From Antedon mediterranea (Eukaryota; Echinodermata; Crinoidea; Comatulida; Antedonidae), in assembly GCF_964355755.1 (NCBI RefSeq), contig NC_092679.1, forward strand, positions 8,246,001-8,310,000: a stretch of DNA of 64,000 nt, in the 5' to 3' direction. Every line of letters begins with the position of its first letter. Within the stretch, counting starts at the first letter, position 1. Of this stretch, positions 32,630-44,100 are shown one piece after another. A program made the position numbers and the translations under genes. The notes below the pieces were generated by a model. The model had not been told where the DNA came from. It did no database searches and worked only from the letters and a program-made list of their open reading frames with translations.

Positions 32630-33708
32630 TTGAAAACTGGCAAAATACAAAAATATAAATATTTTCACCAACCAGGTGATGTTTTAATTAATGAATTGTT
32701 GTGCTTTCTCGTTAATCTTCACGCTATCACTGTTGCAAATTTCACGTTAAATGACATTAAAGCTGCAAAGGATTTACTATGTGCGTGTGTCCAAATAATG
32801 TGCACAAACCAAGACGAAAGGGTGATATTAGTCTGACATGCTCAGTTACCTGGTAAATTGTGATGCATCGTCTGTGCCTACATTCACAGCTGCAAATCTG
32901 TCTAAAATCCCATTTGTAGATGTGGAACACATTGATGCAACTTTGCTGCTCAGAGAGATTCACAAACTGCGATCGGATTTTACCATGATGAAGGCAGATA
33001 TCGCTTATGCAACTAATCAGAGATGCAAATTGGCCCAGCAAGTGAGAGAAGCTATGCAGACACAGCATTCTCCTGCACTGACTCACCCGTAAACCTGAGA
33101 ATTATCCAGCAAAGCAAATAGTTATTCCTGACGAACCGTATAAACCACATGATTGTAAGAATTCTCAAATTCCGTCCGCTGAAGCAATTGTTGGTGAAAT
33201 TTCCAAGAATATAGAAGGAAATCCTCGTAAGGGGAATCCCCATACTAAAGAAGGCGATGTTCAACCTGCATCATCAGCTTGTGTTCCTGTTAATCCAATG
33301 AACACATTCGCGTCTGCTGTAAAGAACACAAAGGTGAGCTCAGGCTGGAGTGAAGATGAGGATGGATTTCGCTTTTAAAGAAGAAAACAACGCCGTCAGT
33401 CCAAATTTAAACGAGGAACCGGTGATGAGGGTATTGAACTTAAGGCTAGGCCTCCACCACCTTATAAACTATACCTGGGTAATATGGATAATGACACTAA
33501 AGCAACAGATGTGCAATCATACCTGAAAAGAGTCAAGAACATTACTGTCACCGTCAATGCTCTTGAAAGTAAACGAACAGACTGTTCCTCTTTCATGATA
33601 CAATGTGAATTTAATGACAAAGATATTGTTAATGATACAAATATCTGGCCAAAGTATGCTTTTCTTAGGAGGTTTTATGAACCTAAATATAAGCAGGGTA
33701 ATGAATGA
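32630..33708 (+). pseudogene. LINE ORF1 (gag-like nucleic-acid-binding protein), broken
   Basis: Three consecutive frame segments read as one decayed ORF: 32630-33092 interrupted at 32834, a shifted segment to 33378, and a final segment to the TGA at 33706-33708. The C-terminal part (YLGNMDNDTKATDV, IWPKYAFLRRFYEP) is typical of ORF1 proteins in invertebrate LINEs. No zinc knuckles are visible. ORF2 starts inside its last codons. Confidence 0.7.
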
Positions 33709-36525
33709 CTCACATAAAATTAACAAACTTATGGTAGTCTCCCTTAACTGTAATTCTTTTAAATCTGCTCAAAAAGAAATTTATGATCTCTGTGATGTTC
33801 ATGACATTGTATGTTTACAAGAGATTTGGTTGACAATGATGAGCTACCCATGCTTAAAAATTTTCACCCCGATTTTGATTGTTTTAGTTTTTTCCCCCAT
33901 GGATTCGGCCTCATTACTTGTGGGACGGCCATATGGGGGTGTAGCGACACTATTTAGGAAAACATTACACGATGTTGTTAAACTTATTGATCTTAAAGAT
34001 AATAGGCTTGTCGCTATTGAGGTTGGCAAGGGTAGGGATAAAACCTTATTTGTTAACCTGTACTTACCCTATGAATGCGACGACAACTTTGGTGAATATT
34101 TACAATATTTAGGTAAAATCGAAAGTATTGTTGAAGAGTTTGACAATGACAAAGTAGTCCTTGTTGGTGATTTTAAGTCTGATCCAAAGAAAAAATTCGG
34201 TAACGAATAATTGATTGATTTTTGCACTGAGTATAACTTGGTTATATCTGATTTGGAATACTTTGGTCATTACTCAGATACGTTTACTTATTTTAGTGAT
34301 GCTCACAGTACCACAAGTTGGTTAGACCATGTTGTGAGCACTCATAGTTCCCATTCTCTGCTGTGTAATTTTATAGTTAATTATGATTTTATGTGTTCTG
34401 ATAACTGTCCTATTTCGTTTGACTATTTAGGCATTGATATTTGTGATGATTGTAATGACAAGGGTGAAAATATGCATGAATCCTCAAAAATTATCAAAGT
34501 TAACTGGAATAATGTTAAGAGGGAGGATATAAACAATTTTAATGAGATAACTGAATCCTTACTTAGTAACCTTACTCTCAATTGCGATGGTTTACTTTGT
34601 AATGATTCCTCATGTAAAGATGAATGCCATTGCAATGATATTAGTGATTTATATGACAATATTATTGAGTGTCTGAAAGTCAGTTCTGAGTGGTGTTTTA
34701 AGTCGACTAAAAATCAAAAAGTCAATGTTGTCCCTGGGTGGAATAACCGAGTAGCTGGATTTCATAAACATGCCCGGGAAGCATTTCTGAAGTGGCGTGA
34801 GTTGGGTAAACCCAGATATGGCCACATCTATGAACACATGAAAATCACTAGATCTAATTTCAAAAATGCCCTCAGAAAGTGTAAATCCAACGAAGAAATG
34901 CTAAGGGCGGACTCGATGGCCAAGTCTTTTGACGATAAGGACTATAATAGTTTCTGGGGTAAGGTTAAGAAATCCAGTTACGCCAATTCACAGTCTAACA
35001 TTATTGGTAGTGCTAAGTGGGAAAATGACATTTGTGACCTATGGCGTCAACATTTCTCCGATTTATTTAATAGTATTGACTCATCTGAGCATAAGACTTT
35101 TGTTAATGAAACTCTTGAAAACTGTACAGACGGTGAAATTGATGTTTCACCCCATAATATTAAGCTTTTAATTGACAAATTGCCCAATGCTAAAGCAGCG
35201 GGATATGATGGTCTATGCAATGAGCATTTCAAATTCGCTTCTGAGCGACTTAGTATTATTTTAAGTGTATGTTTTAAGGCTATGTTTGTTCACGGGTTTG
35301 TTCCAAGTAATCTCACAAAAGTCACGCTTGTGCCGGTAATTAAATCTAAATCAGGGAATATCACTGATAAAGGGAATTATCGGCCATAGCTTTGGCATGT
35401 GTAGCTTCTAAACTTCTAGAGTCTGTAATGATACAACATTGTGGTAATTCACTGGACTCCCATGACAACCAGTTTGCCTTCAAATCTGGTCACTCAACCG
35501 AATTGTGTATATTTGCTCTTAAACAGATTATCGAGCATTACAACAATCATGGTAGCCCAGTTTATTGCTGTTTCTTGGACGCTAGCAAAACCTTTGATAA
35601 AGTGAACCACTGGACACTTTTCAAGACCCTAATTGACAGGGGTACCCCTTCACCTGTAGTTAAGATACTGAGGTCATGGTATAGGAATCAGGAATTTGTT
35701 GTCAGGTGGGGAAGTTCCGTTTCCGATTCTTTCACTGTTCGTAATGGGGTTCGCCAGGGAAGCGTTATGTCCCCTCTTCTTTACAATGTGTACACTGATC
35801 CGTTAACTGTTGAACTGACTAAGTCTAAAGAAGGTTGTGAAATTAACAGTCTTAAACTGAATTGCCTAAGCTTTGCCGATGACTTGGTCCTTTTGGCTCC
35901 GTCAGTGATTGGCTTACAAAGCCTAATTGGACTCGGTGAAGGTTTTGCTAGTGACAATGATATTACTTTTAATGAAACCAAATCCAAATGCTTGCTATTT
36001 TGCCCGAAAGTCCGCAACCTCAAAGGTGTTCCACATATTACCTTAAATGGGGCATCTCTAATCGTTGATAATTCAATAACCTATCTTGGTCATGTGATCA
36101 GTAATAACCTGAGTGATGAAAGTGACATCAAACGTCAATATCGATCTATTTGCATTAGGGCCAACTCTCTAAATAGAAAGTTTGGAAAATGTTCTACTAA
36201 GACTAAATGTTATCTATTTAAGAGTTACTGTGTCAGCATGTACTGTTCAACCTTATGGTGTAGATATAATAAGAGCACTCTGAGATCACTGAAAGTATGT
36301 TATAACAATGCCTTACGTTTGCTGCTGAAGCAGCCAAGACATTGTAGTGCAAGCATGATGTTTGTCTTAAATGACGTCCCATCCTTTGATGAGTTCATTA
36401 GAAAATCTGTTTTTAGTTTTAAAAATCGTGTGAACGCAAGTAGTAATTCCTTGATCATGGCCATTAATCGCCACGTTCTTAATGTGTCAAGAATGCACAT
36501 ACAATGGAATGCTTTGTTGCATTGA
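33701..36525 (+). pseudogene. LINE ORF2: APE-type endonuclease and reverse transcriptase, two premature stops
   Basis: The ATG at 33701 overlaps the ORF1 stop in ATGAATGA. The N-terminal third has an exonuclease/endonuclease/phosphatase fold signature (VSLNCNSFKSA, CLQEIWL, LVGDFKSDPKKKF). The middle and C-terminal parts are reverse transcriptase, with QFAFKSGHST, DASKTFDKVNH, GVRQGSVMSPLLYNVY and the catalytic FADDLVLLAP box near 35872-35900. In-frame TAA (34208) and TAG (35387) codons make this copy inactive, but the reading frame is otherwise kept, so the insertion is fairly young. Confidence 0.9.
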
Positions 36526-36921
36526 CTTTATATATTTACATATCTTTGTTTTTGTTCTATGAGCTGTTAGATTAAGATTTTTTTTTCTCTCTTTTGCTAT
36601 GGATAAAATATTATGTCACCATGATATTCCGAAATAAAAAGATAAATGAAATGAAAATACAATTTACAAAAACACACACAAAAAGTTAAGAGGCTAAAAA
36701 TTGTTGAAATTAGATAAATATCATTATTATTTAATTGTATTATATGATTTATTATTATATTGCACTAACGATGATTTAAAGTTTATATAAAAGCATTAAA
36801 AATACATGCGTGAGCTATAAAAATAAACTAAAATCGGTTACATTTTATCTTTGTACTCTGGAGTTATATAAGTGTATAGCATTTAGGTACAAACGAGCAC
36901 CTAAACCGTTTTGTTTTGGTA

Positions 36922-37434
36922 GGGTTTCGTAATATTACGAATACGATAACGAAAACGGATACGTCACGCACACGTATTCGTTTTCGTAAGCCATAAAAAA
37001 ATCTGTTTCGCATGGCAACGAAAAATATCGAGGCGCGTCTAAAATATGACTGCGGTAAATTTGAGCGAAGCGCAGGTACGTGTTGCTTGGTGCTTGGCCA
37101 GCAGCTGACTATGCCTAGCGTAACATCAAAGCGAGTGAGGACTTTAAAAACTGTTATTTATCTAAATTGACATGGCATTTTAGTAAATTACTTTAGTAAA
37201 TTACTTTAAATAAATCTATAATTATATTATAATCATGAATCATTCCTAATTCAAATGCAAAATGTGCAAAATAGATCAAAAACTATACTCGTTTTGTAGT
37301 TACGAATAATGACTGGTGATATTCGTCAACACGAATACGCCTTACGAATATGAAATGGGGATCAGCTCAAAAGTTTCACAAATGTGTGACGTATCCGTTT
37401 TCGTTATCGTATTCGTATGGTTGCGAAACCTCCC
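36922..37434. mobile_element. 513-bp TA-flanked MITE, copy 1
   Basis: TA at 36920-36921 and 37435-37436 flanks ends GGGTTTCGTAA...GGTTGCGAAACCTCCC. Each terminal region repeats the palindromic string attcg-tatcgttttcgtta (atacgataacgaaaacggat). It interrupts the C-terminal codons of the minus-strand LINE. The same family occurs at 38917 and 44367. Confidence 0.8.
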
Positions 37435-38241
37435 TATTAAGTGCACGTAGTCTTATGCCAGAATTCATGAGGGCAAATTGTTTGTGAAGAGGATGTGTTT
37501 CATCATCAATGATACTTTTTACTCCTTTTAACACATTTTCCTTAATTATACAAGGATTCAACATCAGGTAAGTGCTCTCCTACTAGTCTAACTATTTCCT
37601 ATTCGATTAAGTTTAATTTTATCTTTTTGCATTGTATTACCAAAACAAACATTACAAAAAAGTATTACACTGAGAATTACAGAGTTATAAAACAATTTAA
37701 GTATAGGCCTAGTTTTGTCAATTTGTAGGTAGGCCTACTTCATTTTTCTTAAAATAAACATCCTTTGGTTGGCTTTGCATGTGGCTTTATGTACATTATT
37801 TATCCAATTTAGCTTATTGTCAATTATACAACCCAGATTTGTACTCATTTACTACTTCAATCTCATTTTCATTTATAATCAGAGGTTCTAAGGGTTCTTT
37901 AATTTTCCTAAAATCAATTTGCATTTCTTTTGTTTTCTTTATGTTTAGTTTTCAGGTTGTTATTGCAGCACCAGTGATAAAAATCACATCCTAGTTGTCT
38001 ATAGCTTGTTTCATCATTGCCAGTAATGTATCCAGGATGACTGTGTCATCTGCATATTTTACAATAGGCTACAACATTCATTTGAATTTTGGCTCTGAAA
38101 CTGCTGGTGAACAGTGAAAACAACATTGGGGAGATAACAGACCCTTGTGGCGTGCCAATTCTAACAGTTCTTTTATCAGATAAAATACCGTTTAGTTTAA
38201 CATACTGGAACTTTTTTGTTAAGAAATTATATATCCATGAA

Positions 38242-38904
38242 CAGGCCCGTATGCAGCATTTATAATGGGGGGGTGCGAGCGAAGCGAGCAACAATAGCTG
38301 GGGGCCAGGGGGGCCGCCAAGGGCCCCCGGTCAGGGTCCAGGGGCCGAAGGCCCTGACAAAATTTGCGTTATTTGACGTTCTAAAGACTGATTTAAGACT
38401 CTCTGTTGTGGCTTGGGCTAGTTGAACGATGGACACCAGAACTTAACGCTTTCATGATGAGGCCAACTCAGACAGCGTCGTACGACGCTGTCTGAGTTGG
38501 CCTTCCCCCCTTGTTTAGGCGCCGTATTCGATAGAGTGTCTGTATTTCCAGACACGTCTTTACCGCCGGTTAAGTTGTCTGTATTTCTCCAGCAAACACT
38601 TTACCGCGTACATGAAGCGCTAAGCTATTGCTTGTCGTCACATGATCGACTGCGCATGTTTTACATCGAGTTTGTAGTCAGTTCAGATTCCGTAATTTAA
38701 TTACCGGTATTTTTTAATTTTATATTAGCATATTTTTGTTTGTATACCATTGATAATGTAAATGTTGTATATATATAATGATATTGTCTTTAGTTAAATA
38801 AGACAAGAAAAAATACCAACCGAGGAAATAGTGGACCTTTTGGGACTTGGGGGGGGGGGGGGGGTGCGTCTGCACCCAACGCACCCCCCCTGGATACGGG
38901 CCTG
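38242..38904. mobile_element. 663-bp hAT-like MITE with 5-bp duplication
   Basis: The inverted ends are CAGGCCCGTATGCAG / GGATACGGGCCTG. The pentamer ATGAA abuts both ends (38237-38241 and 38905-38909). Subterminal G-rich and C-rich tracts (gggggggtgcgagcg / gcaccccccc) resemble those of the element at 27965. It interrupts the minus-strand LINE and holds a perfect 44-bp palindrome at 38460-38503. Confidence 0.85.
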
Positions 38905-38916
38905 ATGAAGTCAATA

Positions 38917-39380
38917 GGAAGGTTTCGCAACCTTACGAATACGATAACGAAAACGGATACGTCACACATTTGTGAAACTTTTGAGCTGTTCCCCATTTTT
39001 CTCAGTCATATTCGTAACTACAAAACGAGTATATAGTTTTTGATCTATTTTTTGCACATTTTGCATTTGAATCAGGAATGATTCATGATTATAATATAAT
39101 TATAGATTTATTGAAAGAAATTTACTAAAGTAATTTACTAAAATGCCAGGTCAATTTTGATAAATAGCAGTTTTTAAAGTCCTCACTCGCTTTGATGTTA
39201 CGCTAGGCCTAGGCAGCCAAGCACCAGGAGGCAACACGTACCTGCGCTTCGCTAAAATTTACCGCAGTCATATTTTGGACGGCGCCCTCAATATTTCGTT
39301 ACCATGCGAAACAGATTTTAACTGGCTTACGAAAACGAATACGTGTGCATGACGTATCCGTTTTCGTTGTGTCGTTTACG
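38917..39380. mobile_element. TA-flanked MITE, copy 2, truncated at its right end
   Basis: It starts GGAAGGTTTCGCAACC after TA (38915-38916) and aligns in inverted orientation with most of copy 1, including cgaatacgataacgaaaacg, the aattatattataatcatgaa block and the cgagtgaggac segment. The right end stops at gtatccgttttcgtt without the final GCGAAACC. It sits in the minus-strand LINE, 12 bp from the hAT-like MITE. Confidence 0.8.
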
Positions 39381-40117
39381 TTCATTTCTTTAAGTTTGCG
39401 TACTAATGAACCAGGTTCAACGGTATTAAAAGCTCTAGAAAAATCTATATACAAACATCTTACATTATGATCTAGGCACATCTAAATGTTGGTAAATATT
39501 ATGTAAGTGGAAGAGCACAGCATCTTCAACACTTCTATTAGTATTACTCTGATAGGCAAATTGAAGAGGATCGAGATTTGGTCTGATCAAGCAACTGCCT
39601 GAGTAGGCCTACAATCTTTTCTAGGCACTTACCAACATTGGATGTGATTGGCCTATAGTTATTAAGTTCCTTGGGATTTTTTATCTTAGGAATTGGTGAG
39701 ATACAGGCCGTTTTCCATTGATTGGGCACTGTACCACGTAGGCCTAATTGTCCCCCTGAAAAATTAATTCTTAAACATTTTTCTGTTGAATAGGGCCTGT
39801 GCCATTTTTGTGTCACCAAATAGTTATCCACTTTGACCAAATTATTGGAAGGAAGGTTTTTGGTTGAATTTAACCATTTATTTTGTAATTTTATAAAAAG
39901 AATAAAAAAAAATAATAAAAAATATCTATTCAAAGTCTGAATTTATAATCTTTATTTTTCATGTTTTGGGGGACAATACATCTTTAAACGTTAAAATATT
40001 AGTTTATAAGTACGTGCGTAAAATTACGCATTGATATTCTTGGGCAATTTGAACACAAAATAACACGGAAGGCCGGTGTAGGCATAAAAAGAGAAAGCCC
40101 CCGCCGTATATATATTA

Positions 40118-40170
40118 GTACTAGCATGGAGGGTAAAAAAAAATGTTTTACCTCCATGGTACTGTACGTA
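40118..40170. repeat. CATGGAGG hairpin
   Basis: AGTACTAGCATGGAGG...CCTCCATGGTACT forms an imperfect inverted repeat around an A-rich loop. It resembles the CATGGAGCTATA hairpin inserted in the first unit of the array at 42-90. The surrounding 39999-40484 region shows no convincing gene. Confidence 0.55.
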
Positions 40171-40536
40171 CTCAGTAGGCCTACATCGATGATCGGCAAC
40201 GCTCCTATCAAAAAGAGAAGAAGCCCCGAAGTAATTAGGCCTACTTCACTGTGTCGGGCAACCCCGTAATTACTCCGAATTTTATGACGATGTCGGTCGC
40301 GTTTGAAATCGGCCGCGTTTAATTTTGGTCTCGATAAAATATAAATTTTTTTTGCTTTGGTCGATGAATATATATTATTAATAACTAAATTGTTTTTATT
40401 TTTTATTTTACACAGGTCTATGAGAAAAATGTGTGCCTTAAAAAATGACAATTTATTAACATAGTTTAGTTTATATACATTCAAGTCTAGCTTAAAGACT
40501 CATTTATTAATTCACCGTCTTGTAGCGTATTTGTAA

Positions 40537-40571
40537 TTGTTCTGCATGGAACCCCCGCAGTTTAAACGCGA
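40537..40571. mobile_element. half of a 142-bp MITE
   Basis: The sequence ttgttctgcatggaacccccgcagtttaaacgcg matches the left terminus of the complete element at 44101-44242. It is cut off exactly where the inverted duplication of retroelement sequence (40572) begins. Confidence 0.8.
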
Positions 40572-41131
40572 ATTAGATTCTTGAACTTTCCACATTCGTC
40601 AACATGATGAGCCTCTTCACAAAACGGACATTTTTTACCATCAAAGTTCACAGTTTTTCTTTGGTTTGTTTCATCGTGCGCTACTGTGGCCAACGATGAA
40701 GTATTCTCTGACTTTGTAAATGAAGTGAATGTTGCGATGCAGAGAATTCCGTATCTACAAGTGTTGAATTTCCCACAAGAGAATGCAAAACTTGTTACAA
40801 AATTGCCGTTATATATTGAAGCAAAATGGCGTCATATTGTCCAAGAACAGAGGCCTATATTTCCAACGTTTACTAAATTTGCTAAATTCATCAAAACACA
40901 AGCACGTGAAGCAAACATACCTGCCTTTGACCAACGTTACAAGAGTGATGAAGCCAAAGGAACTACAAGGTCAAGACAACAAAGGGTACAAAGTGAGAAT
41001 ACTTCATCGTTGGCCACAGTAGCGCACGATGAAACAAACCAAAGAAAAACTGTGAACTTTGATGGTAAAAAATGTCCGTTTTGTGAAGAGGCTCATCATG
41101 TTGACGAATGTGGAAAGTTCAAGAATCTAAT
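40572..41131. repeat. perfect 137-bp inverted duplication within BEL/Pao gag
   Basis: Positions 40572-40708 are the exact reverse complement of 40995-41131, separated by 286 bp of retroelement sequence. The right arm lies in the gag zinc-knuckle region in sense orientation. The left arm is the displaced, inverted copy at the 5' edge of the fragment. Confidence 0.95.
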
Positions 41132-41286
41132 CCGGAAGGAGAGAAAAGAATTCTTGAGAAAAAATAGGTTATGTTATGGTTGCTGAATGACTGACCAACA
41201 TCAATTAAAGACATGTGAAAACAGAATCAAATGTAAAACATGTTCTAACGAACACCTTACTAGCCTACACTTTGACAGGAGGCTAT
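40709..41286 (+). pseudogene. BEL/Pao gag fragment with C-rich knuckle
   Basis: The open stretch starts inside retroelement sequence and contains LVTKLPLYIEAKWR and FAKFIKTQARE, both typical of BEL gag. A cysteine-rich end (CPFCEEAHHVDECGKF, CYGC) follows. A TGA at 41187 stops the frame; related sequence (CKTCSNEHLTSLH) continues beyond it. The N-terminus is missing. The first codons of the open frame fall in the inverted duplicate and are not part of gag. Confidence 0.8.
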
Positions 41287-41436
41287 AGTGCCTACCACTT
41301 CTCATCGTACTTTGGTACGCCGACAGAATATTGATTATTCAATGGTGGTAGGCCTACCTGTATGAGTCCGAAAGAAAAATGATGTTTCAAATGACTTCAA
41401 GTTTATGGGCATGCAACTCAACTCTCACTGTCTACG

Positions 41437-41916
41437 ATGTTAGAAGCAAACGTGATGATACCTAGTAGGAAAATTCACGATTTGGAAGTGTTGAGTTTTG
41501 ACAGAAAAGAAATGGTTCCTCTATCGAGAGTGTTTACAAGAGACCAGATTCCAATAGGAAGATCACAAATACCCAGACAGCAAGACGCGAATAAATTCTC
41601 ACATTTACAGCGCATTGCTAATCTGATTGTACCATACTTACCTGACGTAAAAGTTGGGATCCTTATTGGTAACGATATACCTCGAGCAATAAGACCACGT
41701 GAGATTGTGGCTGGAGATGAAAACGATCCTTATGGCCAACGTTCCATTCTGGGATGGGGAATAATTGGAAATGTTAGCAAAACTTTCAAAACTCTATCTG
41801 ATTCCCATAAGCAATCTTCTAGAAATCCAGGCTGCGTTGACACAGTCAAAAATCCTAAAAACAGACTTACTCATGCTACCAAGGTGAAAGAAAATAATCA
41901 GCATGCAACAGGTTAG
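41437..41916 (+). pseudogene. BEL/Pao protease-region fragment
   Basis: The segment has the features of the aspartic protease/linker region of BEL elements: LPDVKVGILIGNDIPRAI followed by DPYGQRSILGWGIIG. The frame closes at 41916, just inside the start of the polymerase segment. The upstream part that should carry the catalytic aspartate is interrupted by stops. Confidence 0.75.
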
Positions 41917-43997
41917 GCAGATGTTTGAGATGGATTTTGTAGAGCATGTATCAACAAAAAAGGGGTATTCTGTGGAAGATCATAGATTTATTTCCATACT
42001 TTCCAGTAAAATTGTCAAGAGAAATGATGGTCATTATGAGATGCCATTGCCGATGTGTCGTGATGAAGTACGATTTCCTAACAATCGTTTAGCAGCCGTG
42101 AGACGGGCTTTGCAGCTTAAGAGAAAGTTTAAAAGAAATTCAACATTTAAAGAACACTATATTGCCTTTATGAATGGTATACTTGCAGGCTATGCAGAAA
42201 AGGTACCTGAATCTGAGTACGGCATAACCAATGGTAGTGTTAATTACATACCGCATTCAGGCGTGTACCATCCAAAAAAAACGAATCAAATAAGAGTTGT
42301 GTTCGACTGTTCGGCGAAATACGAAGGCGTCTGTTTAAATGATTACCTACTTCAGGGTCCAGATTTAATGAATGGTCTGATTGGTATTCTATGTCGGTTC
42401 CGGAAAGAAGAGGTTGCCATCATGGCCGATATAAAAGGGATGTTCCATCAATTTTATGTAACTCCCAAAGATCGAGACAAACTACGGTTCTTGTGGTGGG
42501 ATGGTAGTGACTTTGAACAAAAAATGGTGGAATATCGTATGAAAGTTCATTTGTTCGGTGCTAAAAGCTCTCCCGGGTGTGCAAACTTTGGCTTGAAGCG
42601 AGCTGCCGACGACGGAGAAGGAAAGTTTGGTGAAATTGCAGCCAATTTCATTCGAGATGACTTTTATGTAGACGACGGTTTAAAGTCACTTCCTACTATT
42701 CAACAGGCTATCGAACTTGTCAAGAGCAGCACGGAACTGTGAGCATCAGCTGGCTTGGTGCTACACAAAATGGATGTCAAATAAAAGAGCTGTTCTAGAA
42801 GCAATTCCTGAAGAGCAAACGCCCGTATTCTTAAACCGGACTTTAGTCGTAGTTCGAAGTTCGACTTGGAAAAGTCGTAGTTCGAGCTATTACTTCAAAT
42901 TCGATTCAAAAACGAAGTAGTCGAAGTTTGCAGTTCGACTTAATGAAGTCGAGCTTTTAGTCGAGTTGCACACGTCTGGGTAACAAAGGCTATACATTGG
43001 CCAATGACAAGAGAGTATTTGAGGAGCAGACGAAATTTTGCGCATTGATATCACTTTCCATTTCTTACAACACTTTTTACGCATCAGGACTATATACATG
43101 AAAAATAATTTTAATCGTTAATTATTAGAACAATATCAGTATTAATTTAACAGTGAAGTATATTTGATTAACAACAAATAAAATCTTAAAAATATATTTA
43201 GGAACCATGGCGGTACGGTAACTTTTATATTTTCTAGGACCCCAACAAAGTATGATCGCCACGAACCACGCACTTCATAGCGTGACAAGAAAGCGCTAGG
43301 CCCCCTAAACATTCCATCGCGTGGTGAATTGCCGCATCTCCCATTGTCGCTATGGCGTGACGTAGCTCAAGTCGGACTTGCGCGAAGAAAATAATGTAAT
43401 TTGTATACAGTTGTAAATAAAGATGATTTTCATTATTATAATTTATACCAATGTATATTTAATTAAGCTAATATAAATATAGATATTTCATTCTTCAATA
43501 TCTGGCCAATATAACAACTCAATGACTGTTAAGTTTTTTATAAACATCGTTTAAAAACCATTTAGTCGACCATTTAGTCTGCCCCCTCCAGGACTAAAAA
43601 AATCGATCAAAATCCGTCTCGATTTAGTCGAGGTTGGCCTGATTTAGTCGGTGATTTAGTTGAAGTTCGGTTTATGAATTAAAATGACGTCATTTTTTTA
43701 GTTTTAGCTCGAACTACGACTAAAGTCCGGTTTAAGAATACGGGCGAAAGAGCTAAGGGTCTGAAAACGTTAGACATCAAGACCGATCCGCTACCAATTG
43801 AACGTGCATTGGGTGTCACTTGGTGCGTGGAAGCAGATACTTTTCAATTTCGAATAGTATTGAAAGATTTTCCTTTGAGTCGAAGAGGCGTTTTATCAAC
43901 AATTAGCTCCATATACGATCCACTAGGATTCGCAGCACCTGTTGTCCTCGAAGGAAAGATTATTCTTCAAGAGACGTGCAGAGAAAACGTTGTATGA
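41903..43997 (+). pseudogene. BEL/Pao reverse transcriptase, interrupted by a MITE
   Basis: The frame at 41903-42742 contains the RT core: HSGVYHPKKTNQIRVVFDCS, IMADIKGMFHQFYV, FGAKSSPGCANFGL and the catalytic YVDD box (near 42667). A frameshift follows at about 42735. The protein similarity resumes after the inserted MITE at 43745 (KTDPLPIERALGVTW, SRRGVLSTISSIYDPLGF) and ends at 43997. Confidence 0.85.
42822..43744. mobile_element. 923-bp MITE inserted in the BEL/Pao polymerase
   Basis: Inverted ends CCCGTATTCTTAAACCGGAC and GTCCGGTTTAAGAATACGGG match perfectly and extend through TTTAGTCGTAGTTCGA. CG flanks both sides, a possible 2-bp duplication. Within both ends the words 'agtcgaagttcga' and 'tttagtcgaggt' repeat. 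There is no transposase. Confidence 0.85.
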
Positions 43998-44100
43998 GAG
44001 CGGTGCACTATAGGCGATACGTTGTATTAACGTTGTTGTACACCTTCAATGCTCCGTGTGGAGACATAATCATAGATAAGTGATCCCTAGTATCAGTTTA

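Larger units (their letters stand above)
32600..36656 (+). mobile_element. near full-length LINE retrotransposon, inactivated
   Basis: The copy carries ORF1, an endonuclease, a reverse transcriptase and a short 3' UTR ending in an A-rich tail (gaaataaaaagataaatgaaatg). ORF1 is broken by a frameshift near 33085 and a stop at about 33378. ORF2 is broken by stops at 34208-34210 and 35387-35389. The 5' boundary is approximate. I did not assign a clade. Confidence 0.85.
36832..39990 (-). mobile_element. older LINE (minus strand) split by three later insertions
   Basis: Reverse-transcriptase fragments lie in order on the minus strand. The pieces are: 39990-39544 (PNQWKTACISPIPKIKNPKE, NNYRPI), 39484-39385 (LYIDFSRAFNTVEPGSLV), 38910-38905 continuing at 38241-38046 (WIYNFLTKKFQYVKLNG, GTPQGSVISPMLF), 37570-37435 (HPLHKQFALMNSGIRLRAL) and 36919-36866 (KRFRCSFVPKCYTLI, stop). 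Removing the elements at 36922-37434, 38242-38904 and 38917-39380 brings the pieces together. Frameshifts and missing segments show it is dead. Confidence 0.8.
40709..43997 (+). mobile_element. decayed BEL/Pao LTR retrotransposon fragment
   Basis: Gag, protease-region and reverse-transcriptase segments follow each other on the plus strand with stops between them. No LTR, RNase H end or integrase was recognised; the coding similarity ends at 43997. A 923-bp MITE (42822-43744) is inserted in the polymerase part. It is therefore a truncated, inactive copy. Confidence 0.85.

Noticed and set aside
39999-40484. 161-codon minus-strand ORF
   Set aside because: No recognisable domain, skewed composition, and it crosses a hairpin and TAGGCCTA words. 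There is no splice or homology support, though a transposon-derived frame cannot be excluded.
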